64,000 bases of DNA from Aeromonas hydrophila subsp. hydrophila ATCC 7966 (GTDB taxonomy: Bacteria; Pseudomonadota; Gammaproteobacteria; Enterobacterales; Aeromonadaceae). The notes under the pieces were generated by a model. That model worked only from the letters and a program-made list of their open reading frames with translations. It made no database searches and was not told where the DNA came from. The DNA is taken from contig NC_008570.1 in NCBI RefSeq assembly GCF_000014805.1, positions 738,501-802,500 of the forward strand, given 5' to 3'. This document shows positions 1-9,289 of the stretch, piece after piece. A program made the translations under genes and the position numbers. How positions within the stretch are numbered: the stretch's first letter is position 1; each line of letters starts with the position of its first letter.

Positions 1-1
1 C

Positions 2-1936
2 CAGATCGCGGCCCGCAACAGCTCCGCCAGCTCGGTGACCGCCAACGCCACCCGGCTGGACAGCAATACCCATATCTACCAGGCCCGCTACAACAGCGGC
101 GACTGGTCGGGGCAACTCATCTCCATCCCCCTCAACAGCGATGGGTCGCTGGGCAACATGGCCTGGGATGCCGCCACCCTGATCCCGGCACACACCTCCC
201 GCAGCATCTTTACTCGACAAAACGGAGTCGGCATTCCCTTCACCTGGGCTGCTCTCAATGCCACCAACCGTGCCCTGTTCAACCTCGCCGGCGACAGCCA
301 GGGGGAAAACCGGGTTGCCTATTTGCGCGGTGATCGCAGTCGCGAACAGAGCAATGGCGGTCTGTTTCGCAGTCGCAGCGATCTGCTGGGGGACATCATC
401 AACTCGGATCCCGTCTATGTCGGCAGCCGGGATTACGGCTACGGCAGCGCCACCGGTCTGACCCAGGCGGAGCGGGACGGTTATCTGAGTTTCCTCGGTT
501 CTACGGCTATTCGCAGCCGTACACCCATGCTCTACGTGGGGGCCAATGACGGCATGCTGCATGGTTTCAGGGTCGCCAACGGGGTGGAGACCCTGGCCTA
601 CATTCCTGTCAGCCTGTTGGGGGATCTGAGCTTGCTGACCAAGCCGGATTACAGCCATCGTTACTATGTCGATGGCACGGCCAAGGTAGGCGATGCCTAT
701 CTTGGCAGCAGCTGGAAAACCGTGCTGCTGGGATCGACCGGTGCCGGCGGCAAGGCCGTGTTTGCCATCGACGTGACGGCACCGGACAACTTCACCGCCG
801 ACAAGATGTTGTGGGAGTTTACCAATACCGAGATGGGAGTGGCGCTGGCGGCACCGACCCTGGTTCGGGTCAAATCCGGCAACAAATGGGTGGCGCTGGT
901 AGCCAACGGTTACAACAGCACCAGCCAAACGGCGCGCCTGTTCGTGCTGGATCTGGCGACCGGCGCGGTGATCAAGGAGATAGATACCCAGGTGGGCTCG
1001 GCCAGCGAGCCCAATGGTCTCTCATCCCCCTTGCCGGTAGACGAGGATGGCGACCGGGTGGCGGACTATGTCTACGCCGGCGATCTGCAGGGCAATCTGT
1101 GGAAATTCGATCTGACCGACAACAACAGCGCCCAGTGGGGGAGTGCCTTCAAGACCGGCAACAAGCCAAAACCGCTGTTTCAGGCGTGCAACGGGACCTG
1201 CTCCGCCAGTACGCGTCAACCCGTCACCATGCGCCCGCTGGCCATCCGTCATCCCAAGGGGGGCATCATGGTGCTGATGGGAACGGGCAGCTATTTCACC
1301 AATGACGACAAGTTGCTGCCGGCGACCCCCAGGCTGGAGGCCGTCTACGGCATCTGGGATACGGGGGCTAGCGTGCTCAGCAGCCAGCTGTTGCAGCAGA
1401 GCATTACCCACGAGTACTCCGCCAATGGCACCACCATCAAGTTCAACGTTAGGGTGGTGTCCAACACGGGGGTCAACTACACCAGCCAGAAAGGGTGGTA
1501 TCTGGTGCTCAAATCCCCTGCGTTGAGCAAGGGGGTGGGGGAACGAGCCGTGTCAGAGATGCTTTATCGCAACAAGCGGCTGATCTTCAACACCCTGATC
1601 CCCTCGGCGGACGCCTGTGACTTCGGTGGGCGCTCCTGGTTGATGGAGCTGGATCCCGTTTCGGGGGCGCGTTTGACCTACTCGGTGTTCGACGTCAATG
1701 GCGATGGTGCCGTCAACGATGACGACTATGTGGGGATCAAGGACAGTGGCGGCAACGACATCAAGGTGCCGGTCAGCGGCAAGCAGTTTGACGAGCTCAC
1801 CACGACGCCGAGCGTGGTGGAAGATGCCGACATGGAGCGCAAGTACATCAGTGGCTCCAGCGGCAACATATCGGTCACGCTGGAAGAGGGGGCGGGTGAT
1901 TTGGGTGGTCGCCAGTCCTGGTTGCAACTGGAGTAG
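2..1936 (+). CDS. pilY1: PilY1-family type IV pilus tip/assembly protein, 3' part
   Basis: The reading frame is open from the left edge, so the gene begins outside the window; 644 residues are visible. The visible part is the C-terminal beta-propeller region of the PilY1/PilC family, which sits at the pilus tip and controls pilus extension, retraction and adhesion. Family marks are the segment MLYVGANDGMLHGFR (about nt 529-573) and an EF-hand-like calcium loop, DVNGDGAVNDDD (about nt 1690-1725), like the site that regulates retraction in Pseudomonas PilY1. The gene ends only 8 bases before the start of a PilE-type pilin, and minor-pilin genes follow, as expected for this locus. The N-terminal region (often a von Willebrand A domain) cannot be judged. 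Family assignment is firm; the symbol is by similarity. Confidence 0.9.
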   Translation, partial: QIAARNSSASSVTANATRLDSNTHIYQARYNSGDWSGQLISIPLNSDGSLGNMAWDAATLIPAHTSRSIFTRQNGVGIPFTWAALNATNRALFNLAGDSQGENRVAYLRGDRSREQSNGGLFRSRSDLLGDIINSDPVYVGSRDYGYGSATGLTQAERDGYLSFLGSTAIRSRTPMLYVGANDGMLHGFRVANGVETLAYIPVSLLGDLSLLTKPDYSHRYYVDGTAKVGDAYLGSSWKTVLLGSTGAGGKAVFAIDVTAPDNFTADKMLWEFTNTEMGVALAAPTLVRVKSGNKWVALVANGYNSTSQTARLFVLDLATGAVIKEIDTQVGSASEPNGLSSPLPVDEDGDRVADYVYAGDLQGNLWKFDLTDNNSAQWGSAFKTGNKPKPLFQACNGTCSASTRQPVTMRPLAIRHPKGGIMVLMGTGSYFTNDDKLLPATPRLEAVYGIWDTGASVLSSQLLQQSITHEYSANGTTIKFNVRVVSNTGVNYTSQKGWYLVLKSPALSKGVGERAVSEMLYRNKRLIFNTLIPSADACDFGGRSWLMELDPVSGARLTYSVFDVNGDGAVNDDDYVGIKDSGGNDIKVPVSGKQFDELTTTPSVVEDADMERKYISGSSGNISVTLEEGAGDLGGRQSWLQLE

Positions 1937-1944
1937 AGGTGGAG

Positions 1945-2346
1945 ATGGTGCGTGGATTTTCCCTGATGGAACTGATGATTGCGGTAGCCGTGACGGCCAT
2001 TCTGACCGTGATCGCCTATCCCAGTTACAACAGCTACATGGCCTCTGCCAAGCGGGCCGAAGCCAAGGCCGCCTTGCTGGAGGCGGCGCAATACATGGAG
2101 CGACAGTTTACCGCTGACGGCAACTATGATGGTGGCAACCTGGCCTCCGCCGGGCTGGCCACCTTGCCCAGGGATGGCGGGACTGCCTATTACAATCTGG
2201 CGCTCAATGCCAGCGGCGCCAGCTATACCCTGACGGCGATCCCGACCGGGGTGATGAACGGCGATCCTTGCGGCCTGCTGACCCTTGATCAGGGCGGACA
2301 GCAGGGGGTATCGATGGCCAGCATGACGGCAGCCGAGTGCTGGTAG
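1945..2346 (+). CDS. pilE: type IV minor pilin, PilE-like
   Basis: A 133-residue prepilin. A short leader ends in Gly and is followed by FSLMELMIAV, giving Phe at +1 and Glu at +5, the PilD prepilin peptidase and assembly signature, then one hydrophobic helix. The segment YPSYNSYMASAKRAEAKA is the usual PilE alpha-helix region. The C-terminal half carries two cysteines (GDPCGLL and the penultimate Cys) that probably form the D-region disulphide. An in-frame GTG six bases upstream would lengthen the leader, but GAGG five bases before the ATG favours the ATG. It probably shares the pilY1 transcript. Whether it is a minor pilin or a priming subunit cannot be told from sequence. Confidence 0.85.
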   Translation: MVRGFSLMELMIAVAVTAILTVIAYPSYNSYMASAKRAEAKAALLEAAQYMERQFTADGNYDGGNLASAGLATLPRDGGTAYYNLALNASGASYTLTAIPTGVMNGDPCGLLTLDQGGQQGVSMASMTAAECW

Positions 2347-2350
2347 TCTG

Positions 2351-2737
2351 TCACCAGCAGGCAGCGGGAGTCTTGGTATCGGCCTTGTTGAGGGTCAGGG
2401 TATTGCAGATGGTGCTGCCGCTCTTGTCGCCTACCTGTGCTCCCTTGCTGGTGGCGATCAGGGTATAGTTGGTTGCGGTGGCACCTGAAATGGAGAAGTC
2501 ATAGTAGCTGCTGGTGGGGTTGCCCACTTGGGATGGGGTGGCGCTGTAACTGGTATTGGAAACCCGGAACTCTTCCTGTTTCAGCTGCATGCTGAGCAAG
2601 CCCTTGAGCGCCTCGGCCCGGCGGGATTTGCGCAAACCATCGGTAAAGCTGGGATAGGCGACAGACGCTATGATGGCGACGATGGTGACCACGACGATCA
2701 GTTCAAGCAAGGTGATTCCGGACTGTTTGATTCTCAT
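2351..2737 (-). CDS. type IV pilin-like protein encoded antisense to the pilus cluster
   Basis: A 128-residue prepilin: leader MRIKQSG, then ITLLELIVVVTIVAI, with Ile at +1 and Glu at +5 and one hydrophobic helix. YPSFTDGLRKSRRAEALKG matches the PilE helix, and two cysteines (ICNTL and the penultimate Cys) suggest a D-region disulphide. It faces the preceding pilin tail to tail with only four bases between stop codons, and diverges from the FimT-like gene, so it needs its own promoter. No good ribosome binding site is visible before the ATG. This antisense position inside an otherwise co-directional minor-pilin cluster is unusual and suggests local inversion or insertion. It resembles the neighbouring PilE-like protein in architecture and may be a diverged duplicate. 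Confidence 0.85.
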   Translation of the reverse strand: MRIKQSGITLLELIVVVTIVAIIASVAYPSFTDGLRKSRRAEALKGLLSMQLKQEEFRVSNTSYSATPSQVGNPTSSYYDFSISGATATNYTLIATSKGAQVGDKSGSTICNTLTLNKADTKTPAACW

Positions 2738-2766
2738 GGGGCGGCATGCTTCGTGAAACAGGTTGA

Positions 2767-2781
2767 TACTATAGGATAGTA
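2767..2781. promoter_or_regulatory. inverted repeat between divergent pilin genes
   Basis: TACTAT-AGG-ATAGTA is a perfect 6-bp inverted repeat in the short gap between the divergent pilin genes. Its location would suit an operator acting on both genes. No regulator can be named and the repeat is short enough to be chance. Confidence 0.3.
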
Positions 2782-2831
2782 CTGACAGTAGACCCTACTG
2801 GCACGTGCAAAAAGAAAGGAGTCTTGAGCTG

Positions 2832-3368
2832 ATGGAAGGCAGAAAGGGCAGATCCGCCGGTTTTACCCTGATAGAGCTGATGGTTGCCCTGTCCTTGGTC
2901 GCCCTGTTGCTGACCGTGGCCATCCCCAGTTATCAATCCCTGCGCCAGGATCAGATGGTCAAGGCGGCCACCCAGGCGGTCTACACCGACATGATGCTGC
3001 TCAAGTCCGAAGCACTCAAACGCAACCGAAATTTGCAAATGATCCTGTTCAACAGCGGCACCGGCAACTGGTGCTATCGCATCAGCATCGATGGCAGTTG
3101 CGCCAGTTGCAACGACACCTGTTCCAGCATCGAGGGGCGCAAAGGCGTTGATGCCAGTGAATTTCCGGGGATCATTCTGACGGGCACCTACACGGAGTCC
3201 TCAAGCCAGATACGTCCCATCAGCTTCTCTCCCCGGCGCGGTACCCTGCCAAGCGGCAGCATCACGGTGAGCTCCTCGGCCGCCAGTATGAAGGTTGTCA
3301 CCAACAACCTTGGACGGGTACGTACCTGTGCCGTCAGCAACCTGGTGGGAGAGGTAGCATGCAACTGA
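2832..3368 (+). CDS. fimT: GspH/FimT-family minor pseudopilin
   Basis: 178 residues. The leader MEGRKGRSAG is followed by FTLIELMVALSLVALLLTVA, giving Phe +1 and Glu +5. YPSYQS-like and LKSEALKRNRNLQM segments fit the GspH/FimT/FimU family, minor pilins thought to prime pilus assembly. The ATG is chosen because AAAGGAG ends ten bases upstream; a GTG 27 bases earlier lacks a ribosome binding site. It overlaps the next gene by ten bases, showing translational coupling with the pilW-pilX-pilV run. Four cysteines in the middle (SCASCNDTC) are more than most family members carry. Symbol could equally be fimU. Confidence 0.85.
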   Translation: MEGRKGRSAGFTLIELMVALSLVALLLTVAIPSYQSLRQDQMVKAATQAVYTDMMLLKSEALKRNRNLQMILFNSGTGNWCYRISIDGSCASCNDTCSSIEGRKGVDASEFPGIILTGTYTESSSQIRPISFSPRRGTLPSGSITVSSSAASMKVVTNNLGRVRTCAVSNLVGEVACN

Positions 3369-3982
3369 AAATACGGGGTTTCAATCTGGTCGAGTTGATG
3401 GTGGCCATGGTGGCGGGCTTGCTGCTGGTGGCCGCCGTCATTTCGCTGTTTGCCACCATTCTCAAGGCCAATTACACCGCCATGCAGACCAGCCGTCTGA
3501 ATCAGGAAGTTCAGTTGCTGACGGACATGATGGCACGAGACATCCAGCGGGCCGGGTATGACGCTAACGCCACCCAGTTTCTTGCCGCTCCTTCTGGCAG
3601 CCGGTCCAGTTTCTATTTTGATACGGCCACGGATCTGATGGGGGAAACCGCGACGGGCTCCGGCCTGTATACCTGTATCAGGGTGCGCTATGACAACGAT
3701 GAAAATGGAGTGTTGAGCAGCGATGACACCCTGGTTTACAGCTACAGCAGTAGTAGCAAGGGGATCAAGCAAGGGACTGGTACCACGACCTGTGGCAATG
3801 GCAGTCTGATCTCCAGCGACGATACCGTAGAGATCACCGCCATGACGTTCAGGCTCCTGCCAAGCAGTCAGGTCAGCGGGGCGAGGGCGCTGCAATTGAT
3901 GGTGAGCGGGCGGTTCAAGGCCACGCCGGCACTGACGCTGAATCTGCAGCGGGATATCAAACTGCGCAATGATGGGTACTGA
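3359..3982 (+). CDS. pilW: minor pilin PilW
   Basis: 207 residues with leader MQLKIRG and mature start FNLVELMVAMVAGLLLVAAV (Phe +1, Glu +5). The motif RDIQRAGYDANA after the helix is the recognisable PilW feature. PilW forms part of the minor-pilin priming complex with FimU, PilV, PilX and PilE. GAGAGG lies just before the ATG, inside the end of the upstream gene. The stop codon falls two bases before the pilX start. Length is shorter than many PilW proteins (about 270-300 residues) but the family is clear. Confidence 0.88.
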   Translation: MQLKIRGFNLVELMVAMVAGLLLVAAVISLFATILKANYTAMQTSRLNQEVQLLTDMMARDIQRAGYDANATQFLAAPSGSRSSFYFDTATDLMGETATGSGLYTCIRVRYDNDENGVLSSDDTLVYSYSSSSKGIKQGTGTTTCGNGSLISSDDTVEITAMTFRLLPSSQVSGARALQLMVSGRFKATPALTLNLQRDIKLRNDGY

Positions 3983-3983
3983 C

Positions 3984-5081
3984 ATGAGCCGACAAGCTGG
4001 TTTTACCACCTTCACCATCACTTTGTTGCTGGTGCTGATCCTGCTGGGCATTTCACTGTTGGTTGGTAAGATGCTGGTGGCAGATCGGCGAGTGACCCTC
4101 AACGAGGTGCTCTATCGTCAGGCCATGGCAATGGCGGAAGTGGGTCTGGCCGATGGACTGGGGCGGTTGACGCTGGACCCTACCTGGCGTACCAGCGGGG
4201 CCACGACTACCTTGACCACGGGCAGCTATACCTTGTCATCCTCTGATGATACTGCCATCACGGTGGGGTCGGTGGTCGTGACGCCGATAAGGATCCGTTC
4301 CCAGGCGACTCTCAGCAATAGTCAGGCCCAGGCGGCAGTTGAAACCAAGGTCGTGCGTTTCAGCGTATTGGCCGGCTCCCCTGCCGCGCCTCTGACCGTG
4401 GCCGGCGGCATGGCGGTTGGCGGTAACTTCACCATAGTGGCCAATCCCAATGGTGGTGGGCTGGGAGTGCCACTGTCGGTCTGGACCAGCGGCAACGTCG
4501 ACTTGATCACGGGGACTGGGCAGACCTGTCATCAGGGGGACTACGACGGCGGTTGTTCGGCCAACATCAGCCAGAAGGGGGACAAGCAGTCTGATATCAA
4601 GGACAACGATACTGCCTTCCCGACCGATCTGGTCTGGTATCTGTTCAATGAAAAGGATGATGCCAACGGCTGGGCCAATCTGGAGGCCAGGGCGACCCAG
4701 AAGCTGACAAACTGCAGCTCGCTTGGTCCTGCCTCAACCGGCCTCATCATTGTGGATGGGGACTGCAAACCCTCTTCCAACGTCGGCTCCGCAACGGCGC
4801 CTGTGATTCTCATCGTGCGCAATGGCAATCTGGCGGTCAACGGCAATACGGTGCTGTATGGCTTGGTGTTTGCCTACTCATCCAACCCCGCAGCAGCCGG
4901 GACGGACGTGAAGCTGACCGGTGGGGCCATCGTGTATGGCGCCATGGTTTCCAACTATCAACTGGGCAACGCCAACGGTACCTACGATGCCAAGTATGAT
5001 GCCAGTGTCCTGAGCAACATCTCGAATGGTGCCGCATTCCAGATCGTCAATCAGGTGCCCGGCAGCTGGCGAGACTGGTAA
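3984..5081 (+). CDS. pilX: PilX-like pilus assembly protein
   Basis: 365 residues. The N-terminus MSRQAGFTTFTITLLLVLILLG has a Gly/Phe processing site but Thr rather than Glu at +5. Loss of Glu5 is typical of PilX/GspK-type subunits placed at the pilus tip. The segment LYRQAMAMAEVGLADGLG fits the PilX N-terminal domain. The C-terminal half is Gly/Asn/Ser-rich, with a pattern (LTGGAIVYGAMVSNYQLGNANG) suggestive of a beta-rich fold. An ATG five codons upstream lies within pilW; the internal ATG after the pilW stop is preferred. At 365 residues it is longer than the roughly 190-residue Pseudomonas PilX, so an additional domain is present. Confidence 0.8.
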   Translation: MSRQAGFTTFTITLLLVLILLGISLLVGKMLVADRRVTLNEVLYRQAMAMAEVGLADGLGRLTLDPTWRTSGATTTLTTGSYTLSSSDDTAITVGSVVVTPIRIRSQATLSNSQAQAAVETKVVRFSVLAGSPAAPLTVAGGMAVGGNFTIVANPNGGGLGVPLSVWTSGNVDLITGTGQTCHQGDYDGGCSANISQKGDKQSDIKDNDTAFPTDLVWYLFNEKDDANGWANLEARATQKLTNCSSLGPASTGLIIVDGDCKPSSNVGSATAPVILIVRNGNLAVNGNTVLYGLVFAYSSNPAAAGTDVKLTGGAIVYGAMVSNYQLGNANGTYDAKYDASVLSNISNGAAFQIVNQVPGSWRDW

Positions 5082-5093
5082 GGGGATATGGGG

Positions 5094-7193
5094 ATGAAAG
5101 GGCAAAAAGGATTTGGCCTGCTGGAGATCCTGATCACGCTGGTGGTGCTGGGAGTAGGCATTGTCGGCCTGGTCGCCATGTCCAAGTCGGCGCTGACGGT
5201 TTCGCAGGATGGCCGGCGTTATGAGACGGCGATGCGACTGGCGGAGTCCAAGCTGGATGAGTTTCGCAACTTCAATAGCATAGTGAACGCGACGGCCCCA
5301 CTGACGTCCTACAACCAGATTGCCTCCGCCAACTCGACAGTAACCTTGTCGGGTGAAGCCTACTCGGTGGCATGGACGGTGGCCAATCAGTATCTGAATG
5401 GCTCAACCTGGCAAAACGTGGCACCGGCGGGCTATCGCCTGAGTTACCCGGGCCGCAAGGCGATCACGGTCAACGTCGGGTGGACGGACAGCGAAGGACA
5501 GGCTCGTACATTGCAACTGGCTGGCAATGTTTCGCCCATCGAGTCTTTGAGCTCCTCCCAACTGGATGGCGGTCTGAATACGGCGAGACAGGGCCCCAAG
5601 GTCAACTACACCCCCGGGGTGGCCCCGGACGTCATTTCAGTGGAGCTGGGCGATGGCAACAAGCAGGAGACCAGCAAGCCACTGCCGACCGTGACATCCA
5701 AAGATGGTCTGGTGGGCAAGCTGGTCCAGTTCGAGACGGTGACTTATAAACCCGCAGCGGGTGGCAACACCCAGCAGGTGCTGCAGGACATGGCATCCGT
5801 CTCCTGCTCCTGCAGTTATGGCTCCAGCCTGAGCGCCTACCTGCCGGGTCAGGCCTACAGTTCAGCCAGCAACCAGCTCTATTGGAAGTCAGGCTCGCTG
5901 CAGACCAAGACCACGGGGACGCTGGACAGCAGCGTCAATGGCCAGCCCACGCTCTGTACCAGCTGCTGCAAGGATCACTTCGATGGCAGTGGTTCCAGCT
6001 TCACCAACTTCTATGCTCCGCTCAACACCAGCCGGGTACGCTACAGCAGCAGCCTCAGCACGGCGAACAGCGGCAAGTACGTGGATGCCTGCCGCTTCGT
6101 CCGGCTGGATGGTTATTATCGCCCCCTGCCTGACTGGAACCTGGTCAAGGTAGTGGTGACCACGGCCGATTTCCTGGCCAAACCAGCGAACCAGGCCAGT
6201 TATCAGAAATACATCAAGTATGTGGTCAAGACCTACATCGACTGGCAGAAGTCGACCCTGAACTGGACCCAGGGGGCCTCCGCCACCTTGCCGACCATCA
6301 CCGATTTTTCAGCCTGGCTGGCTACCAACGCGGAAGCCGGGGGGGATGCCACGACCGGGATCACCGTCAATACGGGTACGGCGCAGCTCATCGCCCGTGG
6401 CATTTATGTGGATGTGCTCGACCCTGTCTATCTGGTGGGGATTGATACCAGCGCGGTGGACTATCTGACCAAGGTGCCGTTTCAGGACATCAACCTGACC
6501 ATGCTGGCGGAGTGGGCCATGGCCCCGCAGAACTTGCTGACGGGCAATGCCACCGACTATGCCGCCGTCACCAACGAGACGGTCAAGACGGTGGTGGATC
6601 TCAACAACTACTATTTCGGCAGTTACAGCCGCGGCTACATGACGGCGAAGAAATCGACCAAGGACAGCAACCAGGTGCTGCAGAGCGTCACCGTGCGTGT
6701 CACTGCCTATCAGGGGAATTCCGGCATCACGGCTTCGCTCATCTCGCCACGGGACCAGTCGCTGGCGCAGACGGCGGATATGCTGGTCAAGGTGGATACA
6801 GGATCGCAGACGGTACCGACCGTCAGTGTCAGTGGCTGGATCCAGTGTCTGACCCGAGGGACGGGTGGCAAGAATCCCCCACCGGTAGCGTGCAGCAAGA
6901 ATACGTTCAACAGGCTGAGCATCACGACTCCCAACTCCGGGGCGACCTGCCGCATCGACTATCCGCAGGCCAACAACCAGCCTGCAGCTTATCTGTGTAC
7001 GGCCCCGGCGAACTCGACGCTGGCTATCAACCTTGCCTATTCCAACCAGGGCAGCACCACCTATATGTTGCAGCCACCCTCCTTCAGCGTGCAGATGACG
7101 CAACAGTCCAACAATCAGGTGTTGAGCGGCCCCTGTTCACTGCTGGTGGACAATGGAGTGACCAACGCGACCAGCCTGACTTGCACCCCTTGA
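5094..7193 (+). CDS. pilV: very large PilV-like minor pilin with long C-terminal extension
   Basis: The N-terminus is a standard PilV prepilin: leader MKGQKG, mature start FGLLEILITLVVLGVGIVG, then RYETAMRLAESKLDEFRN. The protein is about 699 residues, whereas PilV proteins usually have about 150-200. The extension holds a Cys-rich stretch (SCSCSYGSS near residue 240 and LCTSCCKDHFDGSG near residue 290), a central region with aromatic and Thr/Asn-rich strands, and four more Cys near the C-terminus. This layout suggests a pilus-tip module, possibly adhesive. The ATG at 5094 is chosen because AGGGG lies eight bases before it; the ATG at 5088 is only two bases from it. It is the last gene of the cluster, with a terminator right after. 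Adhesin function is inference. Confidence 0.75.
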   Translation: MKGQKGFGLLEILITLVVLGVGIVGLVAMSKSALTVSQDGRRYETAMRLAESKLDEFRNFNSIVNATAPLTSYNQIASANSTVTLSGEAYSVAWTVANQYLNGSTWQNVAPAGYRLSYPGRKAITVNVGWTDSEGQARTLQLAGNVSPIESLSSSQLDGGLNTARQGPKVNYTPGVAPDVISVELGDGNKQETSKPLPTVTSKDGLVGKLVQFETVTYKPAAGGNTQQVLQDMASVSCSCSYGSSLSAYLPGQAYSSASNQLYWKSGSLQTKTTGTLDSSVNGQPTLCTSCCKDHFDGSGSSFTNFYAPLNTSRVRYSSSLSTANSGKYVDACRFVRLDGYYRPLPDWNLVKVVVTTADFLAKPANQASYQKYIKYVVKTYIDWQKSTLNWTQGASATLPTITDFSAWLATNAEAGGDATTGITVNTGTAQLIARGIYVDVLDPVYLVGIDTSAVDYLTKVPFQDINLTMLAEWAMAPQNLLTGNATDYAAVTNETVKTVVDLNNYYFGSYSRGYMTAKKSTKDSNQVLQSVTVRVTAYQGNSGITASLISPRDQSLAQTADMLVKVDTGSQTVPTVSVSGWIQCLTRGTGGKNPPPVACSKNTFNRLSITTPNSGATCRIDYPQANNQPAAYLCTAPANSTLAINLAYSNQGSTTYMLQPPSFSVQMTQQSNNQVLSGPCSLLVDNGVTNATSLTCTP

Positions 7194-7199
7194 GCCTTG

Positions 7200-7228
7200 G
7201 GCGCTGGCACAGCCAGCGCCTTTTCTTT
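7200..7228 (+). terminator. Rho-independent terminator after the pilin cluster
   Basis: GGCGCTGGC-ACA-GCCAGCGCC forms a 9-bp perfect stem with a 3-base loop and is followed by TTTTCTTT. It begins six bases after the PilV-like stop codon and separates the pilus cluster from nadE. Confidence 0.9.
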
Positions 7229-7266
7229 ATCATTCCCCATCATTTTCGAATTCAAGATGCATCGCC

Positions 7267-8889
7267 ATGGCAAAAGCCCTCTCTCTGATGCTTGCCCAGT
7301 TGAATCTGACGGTAGGCGCCATCGAAGATAACTGTGACAAGGTGCTGGCGGCAGCCGCCGAGGCCGACCGGCAAGGCGCCGATCTGCTGGTCTGCTCCGA
7401 ACTGGCTCTGACCGGCTATCCGCCGGAAGATCTGCTGCTGCGCGTCGATCTGATGATCCGGGTGGAGGCTGCCCTGGCCCGCCTCGCGGCATGGCAGGGG
7501 GCTTGCGCCATTCTGGTGGGTCACCCCTGGCGCGATGGGGAGGCACTCTACAACGCCGCCTCCCTCTACGAGCAAGGCAAGCTGGTCGCACGCTACTTCA
7601 AGCAGGATTTGCCCAACTACGGGGTATTCGACGAGAAGCGCTACTTCACTGCGGCAACCGAGACCTGTGTGGTCCCCTTCCGTGGTCATCAGTTGGGGTT
7701 GCTCATCTGTGAAGACCTCTGGCAGCCGGGTCCGGCGCTGGCCGCCAAGGCGGCGGGAGCCGAGCTGCTGCTCACCATCAATGCCTCACCCTATGATCAG
7801 GAAAAACCCTGGATCCGCCGCGAGCTGATGGCCGAGCGCTGCGATCAGACCGGTCTGCCGTTGGTCTACCTCAATCAGGTATGTGGTCAGGACGAGCTGA
7901 TCTTCGACGGCTGCTCCAAGGTGTTCAACAGCCAAGGCGAGCTGACCCACAAGCTGGCACCGTTTGCCGAAGAGCTGGCGCTGGTGCGTTTTGCCGATGG
8001 TCAACCGGTGAAAGAGCGGGAACCCGCGGCACCGCTGGAGCCGTTGGCTGAGACCTATCAGGCACTGGTACTGGCGGTGCGCGACTATGTCACCAAAAAC
8101 GGGTTCCACGGCGCCGTGCTGGGCCTCTCCGGCGGCATCGACTCGGCACTGACCCTGGCCATCGCGGCCGATGCCATCGGCGCCGACAAGGTGCAGGCGG
8201 TGATGATGCCGTTCCGCTACACCGCCCAGATGAGCGTGGAAGATGCCAAGGAGCAGGCCGAGCGGATGGGGGTGGAGTTCAATATCATCTCCATCGAGCC
8301 CATGTTTGAGGGCTTTATGGCCCAGCTGGCACCGCTGTTTGAAGGGACTGCCCGCGACACCACCGAAGAGAACTTGCAGGCCCGCTGCCGTGGCGTGCTG
8401 TTGATGGCGCTTTCCAACAAGCGTCGCTGCATCGTGCTGACTACCGGAAACAAGAGTGAGATGGCGGTGGGCTATGCCACCCTGTACGGCGACATGGCCG
8501 GCGGTTTCGACGTGCTCAAGGACGTCCCCAAGACGCTGGTCTTCAAGCTGTGCGAATACCGCAATTCCGTCGATTATGTGATCCCGCAGCGGGTCATCGA
8601 TCGTCCGCCTTCGGCAGAATTGGCACCGGACCAGGTGGATCAGGACAGCCTGCCGCCCTATGACATCCTGGATGCCATCCTCAAGCGCTATGTGGAAGAA
8701 GATGCCTCCGTGGCCGACATGGTGGCGGAAGGCTTCGAGGAGGCGGTGGTGCGCAAGGTGATCCGGCTGGTGGATCTCAACGAATACAAGCGCCGTCAGG
8801 CGGCGGTCGGGCCCCGCATCACGGCCCGCAACTTTGGTAAGGATCGCCGTTACCCCATCACGTCCGGGTTTGGCAAACAGAACTGGTAA
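7267..8889 (+). CDS. nadE: glutamine-dependent NAD+ synthetase
   Basis: 540 residues with two domains. The N-terminal nitrilase-type amidase (about 1-260) releases ammonia from glutamine; its Glu-Lys-Cys triad is visible in SELALTGYPPED, KQDLPNYG and LLICEDLW. The C-terminal ATP-pyrophosphatase domain (about 270-540) contains the SGGIDS loop (GLSGGIDSALT) and converts deamido-NAD to NAD+. This is the long form, unlike the 275-residue ammonia-dependent E. coli NadE. GlnB follows after nine bases, an arrangement that could link NAD synthesis to nitrogen status; PII control of this enzyme is known in some bacteria, but here it is only suggested by context. The ribosome binding site is weak. Confidence 0.95.
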   Translation: MAKALSLMLAQLNLTVGAIEDNCDKVLAAAAEADRQGADLLVCSELALTGYPPEDLLLRVDLMIRVEAALARLAAWQGACAILVGHPWRDGEALYNAASLYEQGKLVARYFKQDLPNYGVFDEKRYFTAATETCVVPFRGHQLGLLICEDLWQPGPALAAKAAGAELLLTINASPYDQEKPWIRRELMAERCDQTGLPLVYLNQVCGQDELIFDGCSKVFNSQGELTHKLAPFAEELALVRFADGQPVKEREPAAPLEPLAETYQALVLAVRDYVTKNGFHGAVLGLSGGIDSALTLAIAADAIGADKVQAVMMPFRYTAQMSVEDAKEQAERMGVEFNIISIEPMFEGFMAQLAPLFEGTARDTTEENLQARCRGVLLMALSNKRRCIVLTTGNKSEMAVGYATLYGDMAGGFDVLKDVPKTLVFKLCEYRNSVDYVIPQRVIDRPPSAELAPDQVDQDSLPPYDILDAILKRYVEEDASVADMVAEGFEEAVVRKVIRLVDLNEYKRRQAAVGPRITARNFGKDRRYPITSGFGKQNW

Positions 8890-9237
<348 letters not shown>

Positions 9238-9289
9238 TGAGATGGCCGTGCATCGTGATGAGCCAACGAATGGAGACTCGATCCTGCTG

